A DNA stretch of 64,000 nucleotides. It comes from Chlorokybus atmophyticus. Lineage: Eukaryota > Streptophyta > Chlorokybophyceae > Chlorokybales > Chlorokybaceae. The stretch lies in NCBI GenBank assembly GCA_009103225.1, contig RHPI01001052.1, forward strand, positions 56,377-120,376. The letters are read 5' to 3'. The first letter of the stretch is position 1; the number at the start of each line of letters is the position of its first letter. The notes below the pieces were generated by a model. That model worked only from the letters and a program-made list of their open reading frames with translations. It was not told the DNA's origin and did no database searches. Positions 47,757-60,440 of this stretch are shown here, piece by piece. The translations under genes were made by a program, and so were the position numbers.

Positions 47757-48340
47757 CTGAATCACCAACACTTAACAAGTGAGTCCCAAGGGACTCCCAT
47801 GTCATCATAACAAGACAAGTTCAGTACCACAGCGGGGAAAGTTGGGGTTTTGCAATAACACAGAATGTAAACAAAGGGTCTGTTGTGGTCTCCCAGCAGA
47901 AGTGATGTGAGGGTTGCACAGTCACACTCTTTGTTTCAACAATGTGCCTGCAATGCCCAAGTACACTCCAAATGTCAGCAGCAACGCGGGTGCAAAATGG
48001 GCGCAATCGGTTAATTATGCAGATGGGATATGGACTGTTGCGTTGCTCGCCCTTGCTTACCACAGTTGTGACAACATGGCATGCGAGAACGTACTTCATG
48101 CATTGCCATGGCATCGGTACAAGCTAGTCGCAAACCAGCTGTGTCAGCTAGAGAATGCTGTCAAAACAACTCGCCAACAAGTGCATCACAGACACATCAA
48201 AGTTGACCAGTCACACAGCACAGATGATGTACACCAACAGCACATCCCGGACTAGCTAAGCTCCTCTCAACAACAGCTCTGTACAACAAGGCTTGTACAG
48301 CACACGCAGACCAAGTCACACAAATACACACCAGAATAGA
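47757..48340. other. Intergenic between two minus-strand genes
   Basis: About 580 bases: 5' region of the pseudouridine synthase gene and 3' region of NFS1. No other feature seen. Confidence 0.5.
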
Positions 48341-50869
48341 CTAATGCTGGCTCCATTGAATCTTGCTGATGTCAATGCCCTCTTGGACCATCTCCCAAAG
48401 CGGGCTCATGGCACGCAGCTTCTCAACTTGCTCCACAGTCTGCCAAACACCAATGCCAGACTCAATCAGCACACTCTCCAAAACCATCGAAGGCACACAA
48501 GAAGCACGCAAAAACCCCCACCGTTTCAATGGCATACTCAATCTCTGCTTCTGTGGTGAAGCGCCCGATCCCAAACCGTATAGACGTGTGTGCCATGTCC
48601 TCTGCTACACCCAGCGCGCGCAACACGTAGCTGGGCTCCAAACTGGCACTGGTGCACGCACTCCCGCTGGACACAGCCATCTGCAGAACAAAGCAATGAA
48701 CACATGCGCACAAAAACCATGACAAAGCACGACCGCTGAAACATGAGATACAATACAACAGTCCGGCCACCAGCTGGTGCTCACTTGCTTGAGGCCCATC
48801 AGTAAGCTTTCGCCCTCAACATGAGCAAATGACAGGTTGAGGTTGCCAGGGTATCGCCGCTCAGCGTCACCATTGAGCACGACGCTTGCAATGCGGGAGG
48901 TAATGCCATCGTACAAGCGCTTTGACAAGCGCTCAGCATGTTGCCGATCCCGCTCCATCTCCTGCAAGGCGACTTCTGCAGCGGCCCCAAAGCCAACAAC
49001 GAGAGGCGTAGGCAAAGTGCCACTGCGCAAGCCTCGTTCCTGCACAACAACGCAACAACCATGAGACACAAAAGCCGGTGTTTGCACTGCCACACAGCAC
49101 ATGTTGACTAAAACAGCACAAGTGACAGGAGCCACCACTCAAATCACAAGCACGATATCGACAGAATGTCAGCAGAGACTGGCTGGTGTGACAACCAGAA
49201 ATGATCAGTTGACCTGCTCACCTGTCCACCACCGTTGATGAGAGCCTGCATCCGCACACGTGGTCGCCTTCTGATGTAGATTGCACCAACACCTTTCGGG
49301 CCGTACAATTTGTGTCCGCTCAAGGACATAATGTCGATGTTCATGGCGTTGACATCCACGGGAATCTTGCCGGCAGCTTGAGCAGCATCAGTGTGGAAAA
49401 AAACCTTCTTTGCTCTGCAGAGCTTGCCAATCTCTTCCATCGGCTGGACCACACCAATCTCATTGTTGACAGCCATGATCGACACCAAGGCAGTGTCAGG
49501 GCGGATCGCTTCTTCCAGCTTTTGCATATCTATCAATCCGTTTGGCTGTACAGGCAAGTACGTGACGTCAAAACCCTCCTGTTGCAGCTGCCGGCACGAG
49601 TCCAGCACGCACTTGTGGTCCGTCTGCGTGGTAATGATGTGCTTCTTTTTGTCCTGGTAGAAGTGAGCGACACCCTTGATGGCCATGTTGTTGGACTCCG
49701 TTGCACCAGATGTGAAGATAATCTCCTTTGGGTCGGCGTTAATCAACTTCGCAACTTGCTGCAGAGAAGCTACGGTTGGAATGAACGCATGGATGCCAAA
49801 ATTGCAAATTTGTAAGTGATCATTGAGATATTGAAGTTGTGAGTACGTACGCTGCATGTGCAACCACAAACCTGTCTGGCTCGTTCGATAGCATCTTCTG
49901 ACTCCCAGCCATAAAGATGCGTTCTTGAATGCGGGTTACCATACTGCGGCAAGAAGGTTCAAGTCGTGGCAATAATCCAAACAACTACACGTGTGAGTGA
50001 AATAGCAAACTCACCAGGTCTATGTAGTACGGTAGCATAGCATCAAGCACACGCGGATCCACGGGCGTCGTGGCTTGCATGTCCAAGTACAGGGGACGGC
50101 CCACAACTTTAATACCCTTCACCTCATACACATCTGCTAGCACACACGATGTTTACAAATCTACACACTTCGACTATTACAATAACAGGGCATACGTCCA
50201 GCATACACTACGGCTTGTGACAACTACTGTGACGGACGCGCAGTGTACACTCATCATGTGCCACAGCTGGTATCCTCAAGCCAAATGTAAACGCAGTGAC
50301 TATCAAGGTAGCTCTTTGGTAGATACCAGATGGTGAATTTGCCTTACGACAGTCGCAGGGCGATTCCAACCATCGCACGATGACTCAGGGCTAGGTACAG
50401 GCAGTTCGCTGGTAGGAATACTTGTAAACGGTGTCACTCAACTGCACGCGTGAAACAGCATGCCTACTAGTGCTAGAAACGGCAGACGACCATTGTCTGC
50501 ATGCAAGAGAAAAGGTATACACAGTGCTGCATGCAGCAAGTCAGATTTAGGAAACACACTCTCCAGCTGACAAGCGTGCAGCCAAGCACAGCGGCCGATT
50601 TCTGCAAGCACAGTCCTGCAATACCCACCTTCCTCAGCGATCTCTTCTGCTAGAGCAACCTCAGCCGCTGATGCATGGTTGCGCAACTGGCAGGAAGCAG
50701 CAGCAGAAGGCACGGCTGCTGCTACACGGCCAGATGCGCAAGCACCTGCAGCAGAGAGCAATCTGCTGCTGCTGCTGGTAACGCCGCCGACGGCTGGCGT
50801 CTGCCCAGCAGCATGCGCAGCCGCCGCTGTGGCCCGACGCACAAGAGGCGCAAGCACCCTCGCCGCCAT
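48341..50869 (-). CDS. NFS1: Mitochondrial cysteine desulfurase NFS1
   Basis: PLP enzyme that removes sulfur from L-cysteine for iron-sulfur cluster assembly and tRNA thiolation, in the mitochondrial matrix. Exons: 50629-50869, 50015-50133, 49872-49943, 49222-49758, 48785-49039, 48522-48680, 48341-48439; total 1482 nt, 493 residues. The first 80 residues are Ala/Arg/Ser-rich (start [20 protein letters not shown]), a clear mitochondrial presequence. Then [64 protein letters not shown], and [17 protein letters not shown] with the PLP lysine near 293. RSGTLPTP follows, then the sulfur-carrying cysteine in [10 protein letters not shown] near 417. The C-terminus [16 protein letters not shown] is typical of eukaryotic NFS1. 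It is head-to-head with FAM91, 629 bases apart. Confidence 0.96.
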
Positions 50870-51498
50870 AGCAGGTACTAGCAACGGACCAGCACCAAAC
50901 TACGCAGACACCTCCTCAAGCCACAACGCCAACAACCCCGCCGCCGCCGCCGCCACCGCCACCGCCGACGTCGCTGACCTGAGTATCACTGGGGGGGGGG
51001 GGGGGTAGGTTTTGAGGCGATCACTGAACTCAAGCGTTCAGTGAACTTACTGCCCGCCTGGTATTGATGCATTTGCAGCAAAGGGCCCGAGTTCAGTGAG
51101 TTCGGTTACGATTGATCGCATCGGTTCGGTGAACATGCTTATGTCCACACAGACGTCAACTACCTGCTGGAGGTGGAGGCAGAGGCGGAGGCGCAGGCGG
51201 AGGTGGCGGGTCCCGGATGGGCAGCTGGAGTTGGATTACTATGCTATCAACTGTGTGGGCGATTGGTGTTCCTGTGTGACAGGCAGCAGCGTGTAAGTGT
51301 GTATACACGTGCGTACTGAAGACGCAGCAGCAGACGCCTGTTCCGCCATGCTAGCTGGTCGGCTGTCTTGGCAGCGGGCAAGGCGGATGCTACATTGGGG
51401 CGATTGAGTATTTCATGGGGCGATTGTTTGAGATGTTTGTAGTGTTGTGCTGATTCCATTGCCACTTGCTTGAATCAACTGCACGCTAGCGGGCAAGC
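50870..51498. promoter_or_regulatory. Short divergent region NFS1/FAM91 with poly-G run
   Basis: The 629 bases between the two start codons should hold both promoters and 5' UTRs. CCG triplets lie at 50939-50970, and a G homopolymer at 50991-51005. No specific promoter element recognised. Confidence 0.5.
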
Positions 51499-54400
51499 AT
51501 GGAGGGCGCCATTGCTAAGTCTGTGCGCGAGGAAGTGCCTTGGGAGCAGCTGCCGGAGCGGGTCAGAAAGGCTCTTGTTTCCAAAGACGCATGGCGGTCC
51601 AAGTAAGCGGCTAGCCTTGACATTTGTCCATGTCTTTGGCCATGCATTGTTGCTGTTGGGCACTGCATGGCATGCTTGTTCAAAGAAAGGAGAAAGTGCC
51701 TTGGGGACTGTTGTTCACTGGCTGCACGACCTACTCCAGCTCATATGTTTTTGACGACGTAATTGAACTCCCACTCTGTCCTATCATCACGTGTTGCGGC
51801 AATGCACTTCGTGTCTCCCTCAGTCTAGCAGACATGCATACACACATTGCTCCTTATCTGACTCTCCGCTTAGATCTACCAATGAGAACATGATAGGCAA
51901 TACTGCATGTTCATTCTTATGCGAAAGCCTGTTTTGATGGCACAGGCGCAAGGGGGGGGGGGGGGCCGAGAGTTGTCGTTGCGACAATCTTGCAAGCAGA
52001 TTAGCATCCATAACAGTGTCTACTTACCAGTCCCAACACAGCGCATATTATGATCCCGTAAGCACAGGCCTCAGACTACGGCGTGCAATGTAGGCACTGA
52101 CCCCACAATATGCGACAGGGTCAAAGCGTATTGGGTTGCCAGGGGCCAGCGCTACCCAGGCACTACTTATGCCAAGGAGATTTGCACCGAAATAGACTAT
52201 TATGAGGAGTTGATACGCCACACAAGAGCAAAGATGAGGGTATAAAATTGCTCTGCATCTATATTTTCACATAAAAGAAGCGAAACATCCCTGCCATGAC
52301 ATGTCATTTGTGGGGTGGCATGTGTGCTGTTGTTGTTGGCTTCAGCTCTAGTAGCTATGGTAACACGAGTGTTAAAGCTGTTGCGACACATGACAAGAGT
52401 CAGCTTGACACGGTCTCACGCGACTGCCTTGTTCAGGTTTTCCCGTACCACCTTGCAGACGTGATATGCCGAGTGATGCGGTTAACACCGTTCAAGTATT
52501 ACCGACAGCTGTTGTATGACGTCATGAAGAACGGTAGGGTTGTTTGCCCATTCATGCACAAGTGGGCTGTGGCGTAACAACGGGTGGATGTATTGACATC
52601 TAACAAGGTCACATGTCTCCCAACAGAATCGTCATATGACACAATTCCAAACTTTACAGCAGCAGACGCTTTGCGTCTGACAGGGATTGGGCGCAATGAG
52701 TTCATTGAGATCATGAACAAATGCCGAGCCAAGGTACAGGGCTGTATGTGGACATGTCATGACGCGGCTGTTGCAGTTCCTCTGTACTGTTGACCTGAGC
52801 CTGCACATGTGTCAGCTTCTCTGGAAGGTCAACAAAGCGCTGGCCAAGGAGTATATACCTGAGGAGCCAATTGAGTTCCCAATGGAGAGTTGGTGGCAAG
52901 TCAAAGCAGTGAACTTCACGCTTGAGGAGTTTAAGAAGCTTAGTCCAGATGAGCTGGCGCTCATTGATGCGGTTGTCAAGCAAGGCCGAGACACTGTTGG
53001 GCAAAATGACATGCGCATCATTCGCCGCCTGTATCGTCTTGGCCTGGTTTACTTGGATGTACCTATGAACGGAGACGATCGGATATCAGGTATACTGAGG
53101 GTCCAGTATCATGTGTCATGTCAGGTCCACGCGGTTAAGCCATGTGCTAGCTTGTCAGGGCTGTTCATGCATGTTGAGTGTGCGAATGGACTCTTATGCA
53201 GTGCCACCTCTGGAGTACTTTGTCTCCAACAAGAACCAGTCTGATGACAACGCGACAGAAGGGTACGTGACTGCATTCTGGGGCAGTGCGCGAGTTGTGT
53301 GCATGGTAGTATATACAACTTACGGATGCCATACACAGGCTGTTGTACGCGATGTTTGTTGCAAGCACCGAGCGGACAACAGTAGCAGAGCTGGCGGCAT
53401 TGCTGAGGGCAGATCTGGGCCAGCTTTGCGCGGCAGCTTCCATTGCCTGTCGCCTTGGTTTTGCTAAGAAACACCTTGACTCCTTATCACCAAGGTGCCA
53501 ACTTGGTGTTTGCTAGTCGAGACCTGCTTGGTTACTTGGCTATCAACTTATTGCCTAGGGTATGAGCTGCTGTCCTTTTCCCACCAGGTCAACAGATGGC
53601 GCCGACCGCCAACCCTTTGCCAATGGGAACTTGCTGGATCGCGATTTGCCGCGGTCGTCTCCTCAAGAGTTTGCCTTTGTTGTAGACACAACGCTAACAT
53701 CCTTCCTGCTGATGGGCAACCTCTCCGCAGGTATGGTCTAACACATATATGAGAACCTGTTCCACCGTTTGGTACTATATCACACATGCTGCCGGATGTT
53801 GGTGTTCACAGCATCCTTGTGGCAGGGGTGAAGCGACATGCGTACACGCTTTTTGAGGTAGGAAAGCTAGCCGACTCCAGCACTGGAGAGTTCCTGCACG
53901 AGTTGGACCTCATGGCTCAAGCAGAGGTGCACTATGAGGGCGAGGTAAGTGGAAGGTGCCATGCAGTTTATTATGAGCATATTCCCACTTGCTGGCCCGG
54001 GCAGCAAGACAAATTGTATATAACCAACTTAGGTCAAGCGTTTCTATGACCATGCCATCTCCTTGCATCGCGCTTTGAAGTGTCTGCTTCATCGCACAAC
54101 ACCAAAGCCTGACGTTGCTCAAATAGCCTCTCCACCTGTTGTTGCACTGATTGCGGTCACAGCAGGTATGTATCCTTATCAACATTTTGGAAGGTTCCAC
54201 AATTGCTCCCTTGTCATGTTAAATGTGCCTGCAGATACGGACCTTATCTCTTTGAGTCCACCCACTGGGGCGCAAAGCGCGTTTGAGGAGGATCTGTTTA
54301 GCTTGAAGGAGAACCCATTTCGGGAGGACACTTCAACTGCAGAACAACCTGCGCCTGTGCCGCAACAGCATGAGCAAATGGCGCAAAGTTCAGAACGTGC

Positions 54401-55931
54401 AGACGTTGTTCCAGATGGCCATACTGCTGGTGTTGAAATCCTGCGGGCTGACAGTCTTGAAGCGCTGCCTCCCGCCATTTGCCGCCGCATGATGAGTAGA
54501 GATTATGCCGTTGTGCTCGCCATGGCACCACTGGCATCACCACCGTTGCCGATTCCACCTCACTTGCCAGGTATGCTCGATATGGATGCCCTGACAGACA
54601 TGTTGTTCTCCTTCCTATTGAGTTTGTCGAGCTCATTGTGGGTTGTATCAGGCCCAGCATACTTTGGTTCGCCTGCGCCGGAAGCACGTGCCCCATGGTT
54701 GCGTCTGCTGCTGTACCAAGCGGCTGGTGCAGGGCTGCCCACTCTGGCGCTGGCCCAAGGGCAGCGCCTGCGTCTGTTGCCGCCGGCGTTGGCCGGCACG
54801 CAGCGTGTGCTGCTCTGTCCCTGGGACGACCTGGGCGATGTTGGAGGTGGCAAAGGGTAAGCAACAGCTGGCAGTCCACAGCTACACTCAGTATTCGGTT
54901 GATTGGTTAGCAACGCATAATGCATTGGGGGCCTTGTGTCTGTGTGCATGGATGTATAAGCAAGCAATGCGTCTTCGCACTTATATCTTGTACAACGCTT
55001 GCAGAGAGCCATGGGCGGTAAGCCGTGACACGTTGCTTGGCACCCTCAACGATTGCTTGAGGTCAACCGCTGTTCTGGCTCAGCCGCTACCTGACGAGGG
55101 CGACTCAGACGGAAAGGGGCACACCGCTGTGCACACAGTGGACGTGCCCCTTCCGCTGCCTCGGCATGATGATGACGGTGGTGAAGCTGGCAACAGAGAG
55201 CTGACAGAGCGCCAGAGACTGAGCCGTCATCCCGCTGTCCTGCACGCTGTGGATGAACTTCAACTGCAGACGTGTGTTGGCTTCATACGCATGGTATGGC
55301 ATAGCCACATCTCCACATAATGTCCGAGGCCAGTTATTCTTCATCTATTCATTCCCTGTGTAATATCACACTCATGAAACAGGTACGCATTGGAAAGACT
55401 GGTGCAGACCGCTGGGTCCCGCAAGACCTGCAGTTTGGAGTGCCTCTATTTGACCCAGAGTTGTGCAAGGAGATTTGCGACCGGGCCGTGCGGTTGGGCC
55501 TTTTTGCCGCAGCCAACTTAGAAAAGCATCGCAACGCCATGGCAAACTTGCGCTCTCGGCTGCTGGCCCTTATAGCATCCCTCAACCAGACTTGGGTGGA
55601 CGGTTCGCCCAGCCCAGTCCTGGACTCTAATGAAAGCTCTCCAGGCGCTGAAGACTCCAGCAGCACAGACGCTCCAATACCAGGCTTCATGGCCACACCC
55701 GATAACACTAAGAACAGAAGCAGCAGCCAGGGTGGGGCAGCGAGCAACAACGAGGAAGAGGATGTGCAGGCCCTCGGCGTGTACCGCGCCGCGCAGCCCA
55801 GCGTGAACCTGTACTTTGATGGCTTGAAGCTTGCACCAGCCGTGCTGGACAGATGTACACAGGGTAGACTGGTGCCGGCTATCCTTGGGCCCGCACCGTG
55901 TGCTCCTGGTGCGAGACGCAAGTTGGCGTAA
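51499..55931 (+). CDS. FAM91A1: FAM91 family trafficking protein
   Basis: Homologue of animal FAM91A1, which with TBC1D23 and golgins captures endosome-derived vesicles at the trans-Golgi and also joins the WDR11 complex. Exons: 51499-51602, 52119-52239, 52437-52533, 52627-52733, 52816-53089, 53202-53262, 53339-53494, 53588-53730, 53826-53944, 54033-54165, 54235-54570, 54652-54856, 55005-55293, 55383-55931; total 2694 nt, 897 residues, all in phase. N-terminal FAM91 domain: [88 protein letters not shown]-terminal domain: [56 protein letters not shown] and [19 protein letters not shown] low-complexity Glu/Gln/Pro insert lies near residues 460-490. The intron after exon 1 (516 nt) carries a G homopolymer near 51952 and could hide a small exon. 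Confidence 0.94.
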
Positions 55932-56675
55932 TGCAACCTGTTGGCTTGCTGGTGATGACATGGATGTTTGCACTTGTTTTGTGACTTACATTATCAACCG
56001 CCATTGTGCCGTCATTGGTTGTGCATACACAGCGTGTTGAGCCTTACACGCACACTCTCCGTATGTATATACATACAACTGAGAATATTCAACTCTCATA
56101 CACGTATGTGCCTGCTGTGATGGTCAATGTTGCATGACACTCGCACTTGTCTTTGCATAATGACGCTCGCATTGCAGGTTGGCCATAAGTGCAGGGCTTG
56201 GACGGCCGTCAGCTTGCCACGAAAACCATGATCATGCAAGTTACTGCTTCTGAACCCTATCTATAGTGAAGAATTGAGCAACATACAGTTGATACAAATG
56301 GGTTGACCAAAAACAGCAGAACATGTAGCAAGTGGCACTACTTGGCCAATGCACTGTTCAGATGTCCAAAGCTTCATCTTTCATGCACACACACTCAATC
56401 GGAGAAGCGCCTCTTGAAAGCAAGAAGTTGCTTGCAACTACCCCTGAGATGCAGAAGGTTGCTACAAACCCCTTGGGCGATGCTGAACGTACAAAACGTC
56501 ACTTAAAACTCACTCAGCGACATATCTAGCTTGGGACCTGCAGGCCTTGGTCTAGCAGCCATAGCCCGTTGGCTGCTGCGACTTTGATGAACTGGCGAAG
56601 GCATGGATAAGAAACTTACAAGAAATGTGCGGGGTGGGCTCGCGTGCGGTATATACACATCATTTGATAGAGCTA
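55932..56675. other. Intergenic, convergent 3' ends
   Basis: About 740 bases between FAM91 and the BET1-type gene, whose stops face each other. No further feature supported. Confidence 0.5.
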
Positions 56676-58340
56676 CTACTTTCGGGTCATCCAGTACAGG
56701 AGAATGAACACAGCGAAGCAGATGCCTATGAAGATCACCAGTTGACGGCTTGATTTTGTCGACATGATCTGTAGTAAACGCCCGCCAGTTAGTACATTGC
56801 CAAATGATGTCCCTTTTTGTACTATTATGGACTGAGGCAGGGTTGAAATCTTCACCAAAGAAACGCACCAAGCAACCTCGCAGCATACCTTGTTGAATCT
56901 ATCCATGGTGCCCCCAAGTAGCCCTCGTGTACCATCCATATCTTGCCCCTGCATGCAGCTGGTTATGTCGTGGTACTAGTGCTAGACTACAACCGGCCAC
57001 ACATGCATGAACAAGACCAAAAAGGTGGTTGCTAAGGCCTCACGCTCGGGCCATAGTAACATGGGGGATACGAAATTGAAGCCTGGCTGTTCATGTGCAA
57101 CTGGCAACGGTGAATACTACTCACCATGCGATCCAGAAGGCGGTGTTGGCTGTCAACCTCTTGATTAATGTCCATAGTCACCTGCCATGGGACCAACACA
57201 ACCACGTTTGCTTTTGCCTGTACTTGACAGTGTGACCCTCAACACTGGTTAATCCCAACTAAAGAAGCTATTCGATGCCAATCGCAACTGCCAGTACATG
57301 TAATGCTTCCCCTGCATATGTGCGTGTACGCACATGTAGATACCTACAACACCTCAGCACACCTGCATGCTGAAATCTAGTGGGTATCTACATATGTGTG
57401 CGAGCATGTATGTAAGCACATGCATGTGTTTGTGGGCGCATGTTGTCCACATGTGAATATGGACCTATGAGCGTGTATATGCACACATGCATATAAGCGA
57501 GACCAATGTGCCCAGCGATCAACTATGCATCGATGCACAGTTGATCGCCCACCACCAATGTATCGCAAGCAAGTGCGTACAACCAATGTGTGCACATTAC
57601 CCGTTTGAGGATGGACACGCGGTCAGAGAGCTTGTCGAGGGATCGATCGTTCTCCTGCTCAGCGAGTTCACGGTCATCATAGAGCTGCCCGCGCTGCGCG
57701 TTGCCGCTGTCCGTCGCGGCCTCGATGTCATTGAACAGCGCCCCGCGCGCCGAACCCAGGCCGCTGCCCCTGCTTTACATGTGCATGCCGTGTCGCTTTG
57801 GGAGCAGCACAAACAAAGGTGTTCAACGGGACGCACGAAGCATTCCTATGTTGTGCATACATGCTCAATTGATGAATCCAATCAACCGCGAAAGCATTGC
57901 TAATTCAGTTGGCAATCATAAGCTAATGCCCCAAAGCTGCAGTATGATGGTGGCATGACGCCAACGAACATCCGAGCTTGCGCAAAATGTACGCATGCAA
58001 ACGTGGACAGCTATACACAACACCCTGGACATGACTGAGAGTTGCAGCTTCGTATGGCTGGATGTGAAGGACAGTTATGTATGCTTGCTTTGGCAAGGAC
58101 TGTTGCTAACCTGCGCTCTATCTAGTCGCTGTTATAGTACAGCGTACAAGTTTCATTTTGCGCTGCAAACACGGGTCTTGGAAAGCAAGTGCGTTTTTGC
58201 TGCTGCTGCTGCTGCTGCTACTGCTGCATTGCTAACTACCCTCAATGAAACCTTGATTCCAGTACATTCAGGCTTGTGTTGAGATCTGCGCTGAGATTGA
58301 AAGTCAACCAAGCACAAATCCCAACCAACCTCTTGTTCAT
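56676..58340 (-). CDS. BET1-type Qc SNARE
   Basis: Tail-anchored SNARE like BET1 and plant BS14, acting in ER-Golgi vesicle fusion. Exons: 58330-58340 (11 nt: ATGAACAAGAG), 57601-57769, 57125-57181, 56889-56948, 56676-56768; total 390 nt, 129 residues, as expected. The N-terminus reads MNKRGSGLGSARGALFNDIE, close to plant BET1 proteins. The SNARE motif spans the middle: ENDRSLDKLSDRVSILKR, VTMDINQEVDSQHRLLDRM, GQDMDGTRGLLGGTMDRF. The tail MSTKSSRQLVIFIGICFAVF leads into the membrane anchor and ends YWMTRK. The 11-nt first exon is inferred from its phase match, the resulting sequence and its GT donor; introns elsewhere are certain. It is head-to-head with the VPS2 gene, 613 bases apart. Confidence 0.9.
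57516..57549. repeat. 10-bp inverted repeat in BET1-type gene intron
   Basis: GCGATCAACT and its exact complement AGTTGATCGC flank a loop that contains ATGCATCGATGCAC. Confidence 0.8.
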
Positions 58341-58953
58341 GGCAGCCGGCTGACAAATCACTAGCTGCTGCGGTTGCAACGACCTCCTCCTGCCAGAGAG
58401 CGCCTGCCTTGTTCTACGTCAGTGCTCGTGTGTGCTCACTCTTTCAAAACGCAAACATCAAGAGCAAGAGCCACCGCCCCCTTCACCTCCTCGGGTCATC
58501 ACGTCCGCCGCCCGCCTCCCCTCCGTCCGCCGCCACGTGGCAATCGCTCAGGCCCTAACCACACACTCCTCCACATTGACACGCTAGCTTGCTGCGCATT
58601 TATTGTTGCGTGGCAGAGTGCAGGCCTGTGCGGGGTGACGCTGACCTGAGGGCAAGGAGGAGCAGGAGGAGGGAAGCAACACCGACGACGACAAGGACAA
58701 GACTGACCGAGGGTGCTCTCGGTCCGGCCTGGTGTGGTGTTGTAAGGCTTTGTTGAGTTGGCCTGGCCTGGCCTGGCCTGGCCTGGCCTAGCCTAGCCTG
58801 GTTCATACGCCATTGGCTGAGCGGCAAGTTAGCAACCAAGCAGGCACACCGGCGGTTGTGCGTACACTGCCTGACCAGGCCAGTGCAGGCCGGGCCAGAG
58901 TGAGGCGGAGGAGGACTGTTTGCCAGTGCCAAACAGTCAATCAGGCAGGCAGG
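58341..58953. promoter_or_regulatory. Short divergent region BET1/VPS2 with GGCCT repeat
   Basis: The 613 bases between the two starts include a GGCCT pentanucleotide tandem at about 58761-58802, roughly 150 bases upstream of the VPS2 ATG. The rest is GC-rich. Probably a shared promoter region; no defined element seen. Confidence 0.5.
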
Positions 58954-60440
58954 ATGAATTTCCTGGGAGGTAAGAAGCAGACGCCCAAGGAGGCTATGAG
59001 GGAGAGCAAGCGGGAGATGGCGCGAGGCGAGCGCGACATGGAAAGGGAGCTCATGGTATTACTTGTGTTCTCTATGTTGTGTGCGCCCAAGTCTGCACAC
59101 AATCTGTATGTCATTGCAATTCTACATGACTACTACTCAGCTCATCAAATTGCAATGCGGTTCATACCGGTACATGTAGTTGCATTTGAGTTTCAGTGGT
59201 AGAACTCAAGATGAAGCTGTCTGCGACAGGTCACATCTTTTCAGACATTTATGTAGATAGTGCGCGGATGCTGTAATGTATGGTTGAGTGATGTACACAT
59301 GCACGTGTTGCAGGCGTTGCGTCGCGAGGAGACGGCTTTGAAGCAGGAGATCAAGCGCGCTGCCGCGCAGGGCAACACGGAGGGAGCCAAGCAGCTGGCA
59401 AGGCATATGGTACGCAGTGATTTGTCGCAAATGTCATCCTGTCAATGGCAAATGCACGTGCGTGCATGTGCGTGTATGTGCATGCATGCGCGAGATCGCA
59501 CGTGTTTGTGTGTGCGTACGTGCATGCCTAATGTATGCATGTATGTGTATGCGCACTTACGTGTGCGCGTCTGATCTCTTTGTGGTGATGTGTGCAGATT
59601 CGGCTGCGGGCGCAGCAGACGAAGATGATGAGCGGGAAGGCGCAGCTGAGAGGCATCGCCACGCACGCGATGACGATGCAGTCTACCGCTACCGTCGCCA
59701 AAGCCTTGGGCAGCGCCACCGCCGCCATGGCCAGCATGAACCAGGTAGTCAATGTGGAAATGTACACATTAGCAAGGATGAGCCTGTACAACACACGCAT
59801 GCTCACACTTGTTCGTGCGCATGCGTGTGTTCACAGGGGACATGCGTATACCAGTGACATGCGCAAGCACATACATGGATGCGCATGTGCGCACGCACAG
59901 ATATCATCACACTGTATGCAAGCATTGCGTGTGTCATGCGCACGCACGCGTGCATACACATGCCTGCGCGCATGTGCATGTGGGCCCATGCGTGCGCACG
60001 TGTGACCGCGTGTGTCGTGAAAGACTACATCCCCGTTATTGACAGGTGTTGGATCCTGTGAAGCAGCAGAGGACGCTGCAGGAGTTCATGAAGCAGGCGC
60101 AGCAGATGGACATGGCGGAGGAGATGATGGGCGACGCCATGGACGACGCCCTCGACAACGACGAGACCGAAGGAGAGACCAACGAGCTCGTCGACTCCGT
60201 ACTCGACGAGATCGGAATCAACGTCCAGTCGCAACTTCTCTCCGCGCCGAAAAAACAACTCGCTGTTGCCGCACCCTCAACCAGGTATTACCATCATGTT
60301 GGTTTGTGTGTTGAGGATGAGTCAGGCAGTTTTGAGGATGTTGCTAATGTGTGTATGTGTGTGTTGGGTGGTTGTCGTGCAGTGAGGATGTTGATGCCGG
60401 TGAAGAGTTGGAGCGGAGGTTACGTGCGTTGAAGTCATGA
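58954..60440 (+). CDS. VPS2: ESCRT-III subunit VPS2/CHMP2
   Basis: ESCRT-III protein that polymerises on membranes during multivesicular body formation and abscission. Exons: 58954-59055, 59314-59409, 59598-59744, 60046-60284, 60383-60440; total 642 nt, 213 residues, the family size. Start MNFLGGKKQTPKEAMRESKR, then ALRREETALKQEIKRAAAQG, MTMQSTATVAKALGSATAAM, LQEFMKQAQQMDMAEEMMGD. The acidic C-terminal half ends EELERRLRALKS, a MIM1-type motif that binds the MIT domain of VPS4. The N-terminal half is basic and the C-terminal half acidic, typical of the autoinhibited fold. GTAAG at 58967-58975 is not used as a donor, since the frame through it matches the family. Introns 2 to 4 are rich in TG/CG repeats. 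Confidence 0.95.

Noticed and set aside
51499-60440. FAM91, BET1 and VPS2 as a functional membrane-traffic cluster
   Set aside because: Three adjacent trafficking genes in a eukaryotic genome, on alternating strands, are most simply chance neighbours.
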